A stretch of 64,000 nt of DNA from Anaeramoeba ignava (Eukaryota > Metamonada > Anaeramoebidae). This document shows positions 23,891-36,100 of the stretch, one piece after another; within the stretch, counting starts at the first letter, position 1, and every line of letters starts with the position of its first letter. The translations under genes were made by a program, and so were the position numbers. The notes under the pieces are model-generated. The model searched no databases. It was given only the letters and a program-made list of their open reading frames with translations, and was not told the DNA's origin. Location of the stretch: NCBI GenBank assembly GCA_028826165.1, contig JAPDFW010000125.1, positions 592,001-656,000 on the forward strand, in the 5' to 3' direction.

Positions 23891-25184
23891 TTTCTTAATA
23901 ACAAAAAAAAGGAAAAAAAAAATGAAAAAAAAAAATAAAAAAAATTAAAAAAATAATAATAATAATAAAAGAAATAATTTTATTTTATGTATTTTATTAA
24001 CATTTCTTTATTTAAAACAATATAAAACTATTCCCAATAATTTAATAAAATTAATAAAATCTTTTCATTAATTTATTTCAAAAATGGAATAAAGAATATT
24101 AAATAATTAAATTTAAAAATAATTATTTTTTATATATTAAAATTAATATAAAATTTTTATTTTAAAAAATAAAAAAATAATTAATTTATTCCCAATAATT
24201 TAATAAAATTGAGAAGAAAATTGAAATATTTTAATAAGTATATTTATTTAATTTTAATAATAAATATTTAATTTTAATAATAATTTAATTTAAATTTATT
24301 TTATTTTAATTTGATATAATGTTTTTATTTATTATATTAATATTTTTGATTATTTATTATTTCAATTTTAATTATAAAAATATATTAAAAAGTGGAATAA
24401 ATATTTTAATAAAGATAAATAATTAATTTTAATAATATTTAATAATAATTTAATTTAAATTTATTTATTTTAATTTGATTTAATATTTTTATTTATTATA
24501 TTAATATTTTTGATTATTTATTATTCCCAATAATTTAATAAAATTGAAAAAGAAAATTGAAATATTTTAATAAAGATAAATATTTAATTTTAATAATATT
24601 TAATAATAATTTAATTTAAATTTATTTTATTTTAATTTAATATAATGTTTCTATTTATTATATTAATATTTTTGATTATTTATTAATTCAATTTTAATTA
24701 TAATAAAATATATTAAAAATAAAATTAAAAATTAAAAATTTTAAATAAATTGAATTTAACATGATTGAATAAGATAAACTTTCTAAAAATAATTTACTAA
24801 TTATTCTATTTTTGATTTTGATTATAATTTATTAATATTTAAATATTAATTAATAATAAATTTTATTTGATTTTTATTTTAATATTTTAATTAATGAATT
24901 TAAATTTAATTATTATTAATTTCTATTTTCAATTTTTATTTTTATTTATTATATTAAAAATATTCAATTTTTTAAAATTTATTATTTTTTTTTTTGGATT
25001 ATTTTTTATTAATTAAATTTTTAATAAATATTTTAAATTAAAATTAAATTATTTAAAATTAAATTTGTTTCTTATTTATTATTTTAAAGAAATTAATTTG
25101 ATTAAAAGTAAATTAAAATTGAATTAAATTTTGAAAAAAAAAATTAAAAAAAAAAAGTTTGATTTTCTTATTATTAATTAATTT
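23891..25184. repeat. Gene-free AT region with tandem copies of a roughly 345-bp unit
   Basis: From about 24030 to 24720 the phrase CCCAATAATTTAATAAAATT recurs (24033, 24189, 24534), followed each time by similar sequence including TTGATATAATG or TTGATTTAATA and ATATTAATATTTTTGATTATT. The spacing 24189-24534 is about 345 bases, with a half-length internal repeat. The rest is A/T sequence with no open frame. Confidence 0.75.
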
Positions 25185-26708
25185 TTAAATGAAATAAGTT
25201 TCAACTTCATCAACAACCCATGAATTATAAGAACCAGCTAAATAACTTTGAGCTTCATATGTTCCATGAGTAATTCCATTAGGTAGATTATAACTATAAC
25301 CAAAATTTGACCAACCAGGTTGTAAATTAGATTTTAATTGAAAATCATTAGCACCAAATAATGGACCATAATTTAAAACAGAACAAATTGCATATTGTTC
25401 TTCTCCTTGTTTAATTGTAAACTTTGCAGGTATTCTATCTCCTTTATCATTTCTTAATGAAAAAATAAATGCACTTGAGTCATTAATGTATCCTTTATCT
25501 CCATTAAATCCAACTTGAGTAAAACCTCCAAAAATAAAATTTTGTTTTGTTTTGATAATAACTAATGTTTTTCCTTTCCCATCAACTGCTTTATGCCAAT
25601 TTTGAGAATTAAATCCATCTCTTTTTGCTGAAAATCCTTTTTTCATTTTAGAAAAAAAATCATTATCATTTATCCATTCTTTTAATTTCTTAACATATTC
25701 AATATCTTTCATAATTTCTGAATCTGAAAATTGAGGAAAATTCTTTTTCAATTCAATTTCTTCTTTCATTTTCTCAATCTCTGTTTTCAAATCTTGATTC
25801 TCTTTCTTCCATTTCTCTTCAATTTCTTTCTTCCATTTCTCTTCAATTTCTTTTTGATTATCTTGAATAACTTTGTTTTGAATATCAACTAAAAAAGATT
25901 TGGGAAAAATTTCAAAATGTTTTAATTTATCAAAATCTTGTTTTGAAATTGAATCTTTATCAAATAATGAAAAAAAAGAATGAAATAATCTTTTCTTTGC
26001 ATTCATTTTGTGTTCATATTTCCTTAATTTTAATCTTTCATTTCTTTTTTTAATCCAATTATTTAAAAATTGAAAAAAATCAAATTGAAAAATTTCTTTT
26101 TTTTCTTGTTTAAATTGAATAAATTTGATAATTTCTTCTTTAGTTAAATTGAATAAATTCTCATTATTTTGAATTTGGGAAAAATTTTGATTTATTAATT
26201 CAAAACATTTTATTTCAATTTCATTTGAATTTAAATTTCGATTTTGGAAAAAAAATTGGAAAAAATTTGAATAATTAATTGAATTTAAAATTTTTTTTTG
26301 AATAATTTCTTTCAATAAATTTAATTTAAAATAAATTGAAATTTCTAATAATTGAATAAGATTTTCTTGATTCTCAAAAGAAATATTTCCATAATAAATA
26401 TAACTCAAAATTGATTCCATTTCTTTTTTATTAAATTCATTTAAAGAAATTTTATTAAGATGGTTTTTCTCTTTTAAAAACTCATTAAAAAAAGGAGATC
26501 TTGAAGATAAAATTGATTTATGAACTTTAATTTCAAAAGGATTTGATTTATTCTCAACAAAAATTGAAAAATCTTTAAATGAATTTCCATTTAAAAGGTT
26601 TGAATAATCTTTAATTAAATTTTTTGTTACTTTTTTTTGTAAATTTTTCATTTCATTTTCATTTTCATTTTGATTTGCATTTTCAATTTGGTTATTATTG
26701 TTATCCAT
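25185..26708 (-). CDS. BTB-BACK-TLDc domain protein
   Basis: A single exon of 507 codons. After an Asn/Gln/Glu-rich start, residues 45-150 are a BTB domain (DFSIFVENK, IKVHKSILSSRSPFF, ILSYIYYGNISF) and residues 150-225 are a BACK-like helical region. Residues about 285-330 form a charged coiled coil (repeat EIEEKWKKE). Residues 345-507 are a TLDc domain (FSAKRDGFNSQNWHKAVDGKG, FGGFTQVGF, ending WVVDEVETYFI). BTB domains dimerise and can bind Cullin-3; TLDc domains are linked to oxidative-stress protection and V-ATPase regulation in animals, though many amoebae carry large BTB-TLDc families of unknown role. The start at 26708 is the first ATG and is followed directly by MDNNNN. No intron. Confidence 0.92.
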   Translation of the reverse strand: MDNNNNQIENANQNENENEMKNLQKKVTKNLIKDYSNLLNGNSFKDFSIFVENKSNPFEIKVHKSILSSRSPFFNEFLKEKNHLNKISLNEFNKKEMESILSYIYYGNISFENQENLIQLLEISIYFKLNLLKEIIQKKILNSINYSNFFQFFFQNRNLNSNEIEIKCFELINQNFSQIQNNENLFNLTKEEIIKFIQFKQEKKEIFQFDFFQFLNNWIKKRNERLKLRKYEHKMNAKKRLFHSFFSLFDKDSISKQDFDKLKHFEIFPKSFLVDIQNKVIQDNQKEIEEKWKKEIEEKWKKENQDLKTEIEKMKEEIELKKNFPQFSDSEIMKDIEYVKKLKEWINDNDFFSKMKKGFSAKRDGFNSQNWHKAVDGKGKTLVIIKTKQNFIFGGFTQVGFNGDKGYINDSSAFIFSLRNDKGDRIPAKFTIKQGEEQYAICSVLNYGPLFGANDFQLKSNLQPGWSNFGYSYNLPNGITHGTYEAQSYLAGSYNSWVVDEVETYFI

Positions 26709-28201
26709 TTTGTTTTGTTGTTTTTTGTGTTTTTGTGTTTTGTTTGTGTTTTGTTGTTTAAAAAAATGAAAAATGAAAAAAAAAAAATGAAAAAAAAAAA
26801 ATGGATTTTGAAAATAAATAAAAATATAAAAAATGAGAATAAATTTAAATTAATAATTAATTTAATTTTCTTTTTAATTTATTATTTTAAATTAATTTAT
26901 TAATAAATTATTATTATTTTTTTATTAATTTTTTTATTAAAAAAAAAGGAAAATTATTTTAATTTAATTTTTAATTTAATTTTTTTTTTGGAATTTAAAA
27001 ATTATTAATGAATTTAAATTTAAAAACAAATTTCCAAATTAATATTAATTCAATTTAATTCAAAAAAAAAGATAAAATTTTAATTTCAAAAATCAATTTT
27101 CAAAATATTTTTAAATAATAAAATATTTAAATCTAAAACAATAAATTATTATTTTAATAATAAAAATTAAATATTAAATTATATTTTTAAATTAATTTAT
27201 TAATTAAATATTAAATTAAATCTATTCTTATTTTTATATTTATATGTTAAATATTTAAATAATAAAATACTTAAATCTAAAACAATAAATTATTATTTTA
27301 ATAATAAAATTAAATAATAAATTATATTTTTAAATTAATTTACAAATTAAATATTAAATTAAACCTATTCTCATTTTTATATTTATATGTTAAATATTTA
27401 AATAATAAAATATTTAAATCTAAAACATTAAATTATTATTTTTAAACATAAAATTAAATATTAAATTATATTTTTAAATTAATTTATAAATTAAATATTA
27501 AATTAAAATCTATTTCTATTTTTATATTTATATGTTTAATGTTTTAAATAATAAAATATTTAAATTTAAAACATTAAATTATTATTTTAATAATAAAATT
27601 AAATATTAAAATTATATTTTTAAATTAAATTATAAATTAAATATTAAATTATATTTTTAAATTAAATTATAAATTAAATATTAAATTAAATCTATTTTCA
27701 TTTTTTATATTTATATGTTAAATATTTAAATAATAAAATATTTAAATCTAAAACAATAAATTATTATTTTAATAATAAAATTAAATATTAAATTATATTT
27801 TTAAATTAATTTATAAATTAAATATTAAATTAAATCTATTCTCATTTTTATATTTATATGTAAAATATTTAAATAATAAAAATATTTAAATCTAAAACAT
27901 TAAATTAATATTTTAAACATAAAATTAAATATTAAATTATATTTTTAAATTAATTTATAAAATTAAATATTAAATTAAACCTATTCTTATTTTTTATATT
28001 TATATGTAAAATATTTAAATAATAAAATATTTAAATCTAAAACATTAAATTATTATTTTAAACATAAAATTAAATATAAAATTATATTTTTAAATTAATT
28101 TATAAATTAAATATTAAATTAAACTTATTCTTATTTTTTTTATTTCTCTGTTTTATAATGAAAAAGAAGAAAAAAATTGTGATAAATTTTTGTGATAAAT
28201 T
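26709..28201. repeat. Intergenic satellite: about seven copies of a roughly 145-bp AT repeat
   Basis: From about 27100 to 28140 a unit containing CTATTCTCATTTTTATATTTATATG (shortened: CTATTCTCATTTT), then AATAATAAAATATTTAAATC and AAAACATTAAATTATT, recurs. Copies of the CTATTCT marker begin near 27222, 27363, 27506, 27687, 27835, 27980 and 28127, so the period is about 142-148 bases with one longer step. The repeat is almost pure A/T with a few conserved G/C positions. It lies between two leftward genes (upstream of the BTB-TLDc start and downstream of the nucleoside hydrolase stop). Nothing coding was seen. Confidence 0.85.
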
Positions 28202-31200
28202 TTAGTCATGATATTCAACTTCTTTTTCTGATTGAAGTAAAAGACCAAGTTCTTTAAGGAATTCTTGAGGGAAATTATCATTCCAATTAACACCAATAAA
28301 ATGAGGGCCATGAATTGGATCGTAAACAAAATAACCTTTTCCATGTTGATCGATAAGATAAAATCCTTGAATATATCTAATATATTTTGATGGATAAACT
28401 GTTTCATGACATGTTAAAGGATCATGTGGACATGTTCCTTTTATTTCACTGAAAAATATTTTAGTTCGATAATTTAACCAAATATCAAATAATTTTCCAA
28501 CTACTGCAAAATCTTTTGGTTCATTTGCTTTTGTATCAAATGCTTTTCTCATTTTTGGAACAACTTCAGACTTAATTTGATTTTTTTGAATTTAATTTTT
28601 TTAAATTGATTTTTAAATTGATTTTTAAATTGAATTTTAAATTTGATTTTTAAATACATCATCAAACCACATTCTATTTAAAAAAAAATATCCAAAAATT
28701 AAAAGGAATTGATTTAGAGTTAAAATTTTTAAATAATTTCAAAATTTTCCAAAAAAAAATTAATTACTCATGTGTTACAGTCTAAAAAAAATAATTAATC
28801 AAATCATTAAAAAAGATCAAAATAAGAAATGTTATTAAAAATTAATTTACGTGTCCAACACAAAGAATTTTAATTCCAGAAGAAAAAACTTCAATTGCAG
28901 CACCAATATCTTGTCTCACTTTAAATTTTGATTTTGATTTTGATTTTTGATTTTGATTTTGATTTTGATTTTGATTTTGATTTTGATTTTGATTTTGAAT
29001 TTGATTTTAATTTTGATTTTGAATTTAATTTTGATTTTAATTTTGAATTTGAATTTTCATTTTGATTTTAATTTTTATTTTAATTTTGATTTTGATTTTG
29101 AATTTGAATTTGATTTTTATTTTGATTTTAATTTTAATTTTAATTTTGATTTTGATTTTGTATTTTGATTTTGATTTTGATTTTGATTTTGAATTTGAAT
29201 TTGAATTTGAATTTGGATTTGATTTTGATTTTAATTTTAATTTTGATTTTGATTTTGATTTTGATTTTGATTTTTATTTTGAATTTGAATTTGAATTTAC
29301 CATTACTATTTCCAAAAATAAATTTTAAAGAAAGAAAGAAAGAAAGTTATTAATTTTAATTTAAATTTTAATTTAAATTTAAATTTTAATATAATTTAAA
29401 AAATACTGGCAAGAATGAGGACATTCATAAACTTTTCCAAATTTAAAAAAATCAGGAGCAGGAGTATCATGTTTTACTGCGCCCATTCCCATGAAAACTA
29501 TTCAAAATAATTAATTTAAATAAGAAGATCAAAAATAAATTCAAAATAAAACAAACCAATTCTTTCAATTAAATTTTTTTTTAAAATATCTGGACACATT
29601 CGAATTGCACGTGCAATATTTGTCATTCCTCCAATAGAAAGAATAGCTAACTTTCCAGGATATTTCTGAGCTTGTTCAACAATAAATTTAGCAGCTGCAA
29701 GTTGATCACCTTTTGATTTTGATTTTGATTTTGATTTTGATTTTTAATTTTGATTTTGATTTTGATTTTGATTTTAATTTTGATTTTGATTTTGATTTTG
29801 ATTTTGATTTTGATTTTGATTTTAGATTTTGATTTTGATTTTGATTTTAGATTTTGATTTTGTATTTTGATTTTGATTTTGATTTTAATTTTTAATTTTG
29901 ATTTTAATTTTCATTTTGATTTTGATTTTAATTTTGATTTTGAATTTGATTTTGATTTTGAATTTGATTTTGATTTTGATTTTGATTTTGATTTTGATTT
30001 TGATTTTGATTTTCATTTTGATTTTAATTTTGATTTTGATTTTGAATTTGAATTTGATTTTGATTTTGATTTTAATTTTAATTTTGATTTTAATTTTAAT
30101 TTTTGATTTTGATTTTGAATTTGATTTTAATTTTGATTTTGAATTTTAATTTTGAATTTGAATTTGATTTTTGATTTTCATTTTAAATTTAAATTTAATA
30201 ACAACCATTGTTATAATGAAATGAATAAGGATTTTGAATCAATTCTACAATTTCTTTCTCTTCAAGAACACCTTTGCCTTCATTATGAGTATGCCAAACA
30301 GAAGAAGAAATAAAAAGTGGATCTATATCACCAGCAAAAACAGGAATTTCATGATATTTATTCTTTCCTGTCATTTTTTTCCAATTTTCAACTTTTTTTT
30401 CAATTTTTGTTGAATTATCACTCTCAATTTTTTTTGAATTATCATTTTCATTTTTAATTTGATTTTGATTTTGATTTTGATTTTGATTTTGATTTTGATT
30501 TTGATTTTCATTTTGATTTTCATTTTGATTTTCATTTTCAATTTCATTTTCATTTTGATTTTGATTTTGATTTTGATTTTGATTTTGATTTTGATTTTGA
30601 TTTTCATTTTCATTTTCATCTTGATTTTGATTTTCATTTTGATTTTGATTTTCATTTTGATTTTCATTTTGATTTTGATTTTCATTTTGATTTTCATTTT
30701 GATTTTCATTATTATTTTTATTTGATATTTTTGGATCATTCATTTGGTTATATTCAAAATAAGTATCTTGATAAGCACAAATTATTTTCTCTGCTACTGC
30801 TGCTCTAACTCCAACATGTCCATATTCGGTTGTTACTCCAAGTAAATTAACATCTTTTTGAGGTAAATGTAAACAAAGTAACAAAGCTAATTATGAATTT
30901 GAATTTAATTTTCATTTTAATTTTATAAATGATTTTGATTTTATAAATGAATTTCATTTTGATTTTGAATTTGATTTTGATTTTAATTTTGATTTTGATT
31001 TTGATTTTGATTTTGATTTTGATTTTGATTTTGATTTTGATTTTCATTTTAATTTTCATTTTGATTTTGATTTTGATTTTGATTTTAATTTTGAATTTGA
31101 TTTTGATTTTGATTTTGATTTTGATTTTCATTTTGAATTTGATTTTAATTTTGATTTTGATTTTGATTTTGATTTTCATTTTGAATTTGAATTTTCATTT

Positions 31201-31608
31201 TAATTTTATAAATGATTTTAATTTTGATTTTGATTTTAATTTTAATTTTAATTTTGATTTTAAATTTCATTTTAATTTTATAAATGATTTTGATTTTATA
31301 AATGATTTTAAATTTAAATGAAATTTCAAAAAATAAATACCAAGAGCATCATCAATATCAGATGAAATATCAGTATCAAAAATAAGAGGAACAGGTCTTT
31401 CTGGAATTTTAGGAGCATTTGTATGATTATTTTTTAATTCATTCTTTTCTTTTTGATTTTCAATAATTTCTTGAGCTTTTTTAGAAAAATTTAAAGCTTC
31501 TTTAAGTCTTGATTTAATTTTGGGAACAAGATTTTTTTCAAACTCTTCAATATTTCCATTTTGCATATCAAAATCAACTTTAATTTGTTTTGTTTGTGAA
31601 TTACCCAT
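28202..31608 (-). CDS. Inosine-uridine-type nucleoside hydrolase with microexons
   Basis: Nine exons sum to 466 codons: 31608-31341, 30886-30206, 29709-29557, 29497-29407, 29305-29301 (5 nt), 28918-28851, 28781-28768 (14 nt), 28673-28658 (16 nt) and 28570-28202. The family signature is the Asp cluster DTDISSDIDDA near residue 80, which binds Ca2+ and the ribose; later come VFAGDIDPLF, VWHTHNEGKGVLEE, LAILSIGGMTN, VFMGMGAVKHD and CPHDPLT. The enzyme hydrolyses nucleosides to base plus ribose in purine/pyrimidine salvage. Exon 2 carries an Asn-Gln/Asn-Glu hexamer insertion of about 85 residues between core elements, unusual for the fold. The 5-nt exon is forced: exon 4 and exon 6 do not join in phase, and TAATG is the only stretch behind an AG in that intron; it restores HNVRQD, a conserved type of motif. 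The first 75 residues are a family-specific helical extension. Confidence 0.88.
28919..31340 (-). repeat. TTTTGA hexamer arrays in introns and an exon of the nucleoside hydrolase gene
   Basis: Introns at about 28919-29300, 29710-30205 and 30887-31340 consist largely of TTTTGA on the plus strand (AATCAA in the transcript) with TTTAAT and TTTCAT variants. Exon 2 has the same hexamer from about 30460 to 30720, read there as Asn-Gln and Asn-Glu codons. Confidence 0.9.
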
Positions 31609-31706
31609 TTATTTTTTGTTTTTGAAAAATTGAAAAAAAATGAAAAGAAAAAATTTGATTGAAAAAAAAAAGTTTTTTTTTTGGAGTTTTGTAAATTAAA
31701 TGAGAA

Positions 31707-32960
31707 TCAATTGACAATTTCAGGAATTGCTGAAAATTGGTAATTAAAAAAGGATTTTGATGTTTCAGGTAAATTTTTTTGTTCAAATGAAAATTCTTTT
31801 TGTTTTCCATCTTTAAAAAAAGAAAAAATTGAAATAACTAAATTCTTTAAAACAACTGAACTAAATCTAACCATAGCATTGCCTTTTCTTGTTGAAAATA
31901 ATACATCTTTTGGAGCACTCTCTGAAATTGCCAAATCAATATTTGTGATCTTTTCTTGAATGGCTGTCATTTCATTCAAAATTATTTTGACAGTTTTTTG
32001 GTTCAATTGAAGAAAAGCAAATTCTTGAATTAAGTTTGTTTTCAGAACTAAACAAGCTATATTCATTTCTGATTGGGAAATGATTTGTTTTTTTAGATAT
32101 TCAAATGAATCCTTGTTGATATTTGGGTCATAGAAGAAAAAACGAGAAAAATACTCCTTTTCTTCATTTCTTTCTTTTACGCTTTCTAAATATTTCAATA
32201 GAAAATAGTGAACTACTTCAATAAATAGTTGAATTGATTTTTCATCTGGAAATTCAAACAAAGATTGTCTCATTTGTGAGTTGCTGAAAAAAGAAATGAG
32301 GAGTTGGTGCGGATGATTTTTACTGACAAAAAATTGGTATTCATGAAGACGAAGATCGAAAAATTCAATATCTTCATCCAAATCAAAAATTCCCATTTTT
32401 TCGTGATTCAATCTAATTTGGATTTTTTTCTTTTTTGTTGCATGAACACAATTGAAGTTGACTTTTCCTTTTTTATAATTGTTTTCGACAATTTCTTTGT
32501 TTTGATATTCTCTGTTGTTTTCGTTTATGAAAGTGAATATCGACAAACAAAACTCTTCAGGAAAAGTTGATTTTTGAATTTCTGGTTTTTTTGGTTCTTC
32601 TTTTTTATAAAAAGTAGATAAATGAGAAAATTCTGATTCCAAATATTTCCATTGATCAAATGAGATTGCAGTAATAAATAAGTCTTGATTTAATTGAGAT
32701 ATTTCAAAGTTAGAAAATATTTGAACTTTTGCAGGTTTTGGTTTAATTTCTTTATAAATTGATTCGTTTTCATTTATATTTTCATCTTCACTTGAATCTT
32801 CAATTAAATTTTCATTTTCACTTTCATTTGAATCTTCAATTAAATTTATATTTTTATTATTTTGTTCTTCTTGTAAATTATTTTCTTTTAAACTTTCTTG
32901 ATGATTTGTATTATTTTCAACTGATGAAGAAGTTGTTTCTGTTTCTTTTTGTTTTTCCAT
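31707..32960 (-). CDS. Protein of unknown function, possibly PH-like core
   Basis: One intronless frame of 417 codons starting MEKQKETETT. The first 75 residues are acidic and Ser/Asn-rich (SNESENENLIEDSSEDEN) and probably disordered. The remainder is of normal complexity. Residues about 160-260 alternate strands and end in a helix (VNFNCVHATKKKKIQIRL, MGIFDLDEDIEFFDLRLHEY, SIQLFIEVVHYFLLKYLE), a pattern compatible with a PH-like fold. The C-terminal third is helical with a Ser-Thr-rich VLFSTRKGNAMVRFSSVV element. I do not recognise the family and give no function. Codon use and composition match the neighbours. It is separated from the nucleoside hydrolase start by only about 100 bases. Confidence 0.8.
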   Translation of the reverse strand: MEKQKETETTSSSVENNTNHQESLKENNLQEEQNNKNINLIEDSNESENENLIEDSSEDENINENESIYKEIKPKPAKVQIFSNFEISQLNQDLFITAISFDQWKYLESEFSHLSTFYKKEEPKKPEIQKSTFPEEFCLSIFTFINENNREYQNKEIVENNYKKGKVNFNCVHATKKKKIQIRLNHEKMGIFDLDEDIEFFDLRLHEYQFFVSKNHPHQLLISFFSNSQMRQSLFEFPDEKSIQLFIEVVHYFLLKYLESVKERNEEKEYFSRFFFYDPNINKDSFEYLKKQIISQSEMNIACLVLKTNLIQEFAFLQLNQKTVKIILNEMTAIQEKITNIDLAISESAPKDVLFSTRKGNAMVRFSSVVLKNLVISIFSFFKDGKQKEFSFEQKNLPETSKSFFNYQFSAIPEIVN

Positions 32961-33188
32961 TATTAAAAAAAAAAAAAAAGGAAAATGAATTTAAAAAATT
33001 TTGAATTTTTTTTTTTATAAAGAAAGAAAAAAATTAAAATTTTTTATTTTTAACTTTTTTGGAATGATTTGTTTTTAGTTTTAAATTAAGAATAAATTGA
33101 CTTCGTTTTTTTTATTAAAATTGAAAATTAAAAGTAAAAAATTAAATTGAAAAAAAAAGAAGATTAAATTTTGTTTTTGTTTTTGTTT

Positions 33189-36100
33189 TTAAAATTTTAA
33201 ATCTTTTCCTTTTTTTTTTCTTATTAAATCAATTGTAAGATGAATTTCAATTTCTTCTTTTTTTTCTTGATTTGTTTTTCCTCTTCTATTTGTATTATTT
33301 TCCTTAATAATTATTATTTTTTTTGATGTAAATTTGAAAATGTCTTCATTATTCAAAAGTTCTTTAACATTTTGCAAATAATCATTTTCATAATCATTTC
33401 TGAGATAAAATTCAATTAGTTTTTGTGTTTTATGACTTGTGATTAATTTCAATCCTCTTATGCAAAATTGTTCAAAAATTTTGATAAATTTCCATAAATA
33501 AAATCGACTAAAATTTCCAAAAATTTGTTCTGAAGTTGAGAAAAATTTTTCTTTAGAAATGGATTTTTGAAATAATTGTTCAATATTTTGCATAAATTTG
33601 CTGAATTTCTTATTACTTAATTCTTTTTTGATTTCCATTATTTGAGAATATAATAAATGATAAAATATTAAGAATTGATAAAAACGATTTTCACCATAAA
33701 AAATATTTATATTTGGATCATTTTTCTTTTTGTTTTTGTTTTTGTTTTCATTTTGATTTTCAGTTTCATTTTTGATTACTAATTTAATATGAGATGAAAG
33801 ATCTAAATTAAACATTTCATTTTCTAAATAAGAATAAAGAAAAGAAAAGAAGAATTATTAATTAATTTTTTTTAGAAGTTTTAAATAAAAATGAGATTAT
33901 TTTTTTTTCTTTCTTTAATTTACCATTTAAATTTTGATTTTGATTTTGATTTTGATTTTGATTTTCAATTTGATTTTGATTTTGATTTTGATTTTGATTT
34001 TGATTTTGATTTTGATTTTGATTTTGATTTGAATCTGATTCTGTATCCATTTCTGAATCTGTATTTTGATCTGATTCATTATCATTTTTTTCAGAAGAAT
34101 TCTCTTTATTTACTTTTTGATATTTAAATAAAAAGAAGAACAAAAAATTTTCAAAAAGATTTTGTAATTCTCGGAATTTAGGTTTAAATGATTCATTATC
34201 TAATCCAATATCATTTTCATTTTCATTTTCATTTTCAATTTCAATTACATTCTCATTTTCATTTTCTTCATTTTCATTTTCATTTTTGTTTTCGTTCTCA
34301 TTTTTGTTTTCATTTTCATTTTCATTTTCATTTTCGTTTTCGTTTTTGTTTTCGTTCTCGTTTTTGTTATTATTATTGTTATTTTCTTCTTGATTATTTT
34401 TTCGAGAATCATTGAAAAATTTCCCATAAAGATAATAATAAAATGGAGTTAAATGTTCTTTAATCGATTGTGGATTTTTTTTGTTGCTTAAAATATCTTT
34501 GATTTGAGTAAAATTCTTTTCAATATTTTTGAGTAACAAACTTATTTGTTCAAAAATTGATAAATCATGATAAATATGATTTATAGATGAATTTTTGAGA
34601 TTAATTTTCGATAAAGTATCTAAAAAAATGAATTTAAATTTTGAATTTAAATTTTAAATTTAAATTTTAATTTTAAATTGAATTTTTACTTCGTTCATTG
34701 TAATATTCTTCACAAAACGAATAAAAAGAAAAGCTATAAAAATCATTCCATTCTCTAAAGTTTTTCTCGATATTTCTGTTCCATTCATTTCTTAAATTCT
34801 CATATATTTTAGTTAATTGTTCAAAATTATCAACAACACGATGGAAAATAAAAGGAAGATATAATAAAGGATCTTTTTTCATAAGACCAATATAATGTTC
34901 AGTTTGTTCAAAAAAAGATGATTGAATAACTTGATAATTCTGTTTTTTTAAAACAATTTTGCTTATTCTTTTTTGAATATCCAAAATTTGATTTTCTTCA
35001 TTTTGATTTTCTTGATTTTTGATTTTTGGATGCTTTCAATAATTTTCAACACTTCTAACATATTAGTAACAAATCTTGAATGAAATTGAAGTAAATTTTT
35101 CAATCTTTCAATTTTGAATTTTAAATTATGATTAAAAGATTCATTGAAATCTTTATCAATCAACCAATCCTTATTGTCGATTTTTAGTTCATCTTTTCCA
35201 AACGGTTGAATTTGAATTGAATTAGGATTTGGTTTAATAACTTCATAAGCAAATTCTTCTTTAGTTATCAAAGGATCTTCAAGTATTTGTGAATTAAGTT
35301 TTTGTTTTATTTGCTTTTCATTGATTTTACTAACTACTCTTTTTGGTTGTTGAGTTTTCGGTGTTCTTGAAGGACGAGATAAAGGTCCCGCACCTCTTCC
35401 TCTTGGAGGTCTTCCTCTGGGTGTTTGTGTATTAGTAGTGTTGCTTGAATTCACTTTTTTTGGAGTTGCTTTTTTAGTTCGAGGTCTTTTTGGATTTGGA
35501 TGAGTTGGTGATTCCTCGTTTTGTTTTTGTGTATTTGATAAACCTCCTCTTTCTTGTTTGTTTTCTTCTTCTTTCTTGAGTTGTTTTTTGTTGTTAGAAT
35601 CCTCTGTTTGCATCTCTTTCCATTTATCTGTTTGAATGGTAATTAAAGAATCAATCATATCTAATAAAGTTCTATTTTCTTGGAAAATTTCAAACATTTC
35701 TTTTCTAAATGAATATTCAGGAATTTTATTGTTTTGAAATTGGTCTAATAAAAGCTCAAATGAATTTAAGGATTTTTTGTCATTTTGAAGTGAGTTTTTT
35801 AAATTTGTGATTAATTCTTTTTCGTTTTGATTTGATGGATTTAATTCTTTATTAATTTCTTTTTCTACAATTTTTTCAAATTTTTCAATTAAATTTTTAT
35901 CTTGTTGAAAAAGTTCTTTTCCTTTAAAAAGAAATGATTCAATGTTTAATTGGTTATTTTGATATTTTTGCATAAGTCCATTAAATTTTGAAATTATTTT
36001 TGGATTTTTAATTTGTTGTTGATTTAATTCAAGTAAAAATTCTTGAGGAATTTGAATTAGATTTGGATTTTTATTTCTAATTTAATAAAAAGAAAAAGAA

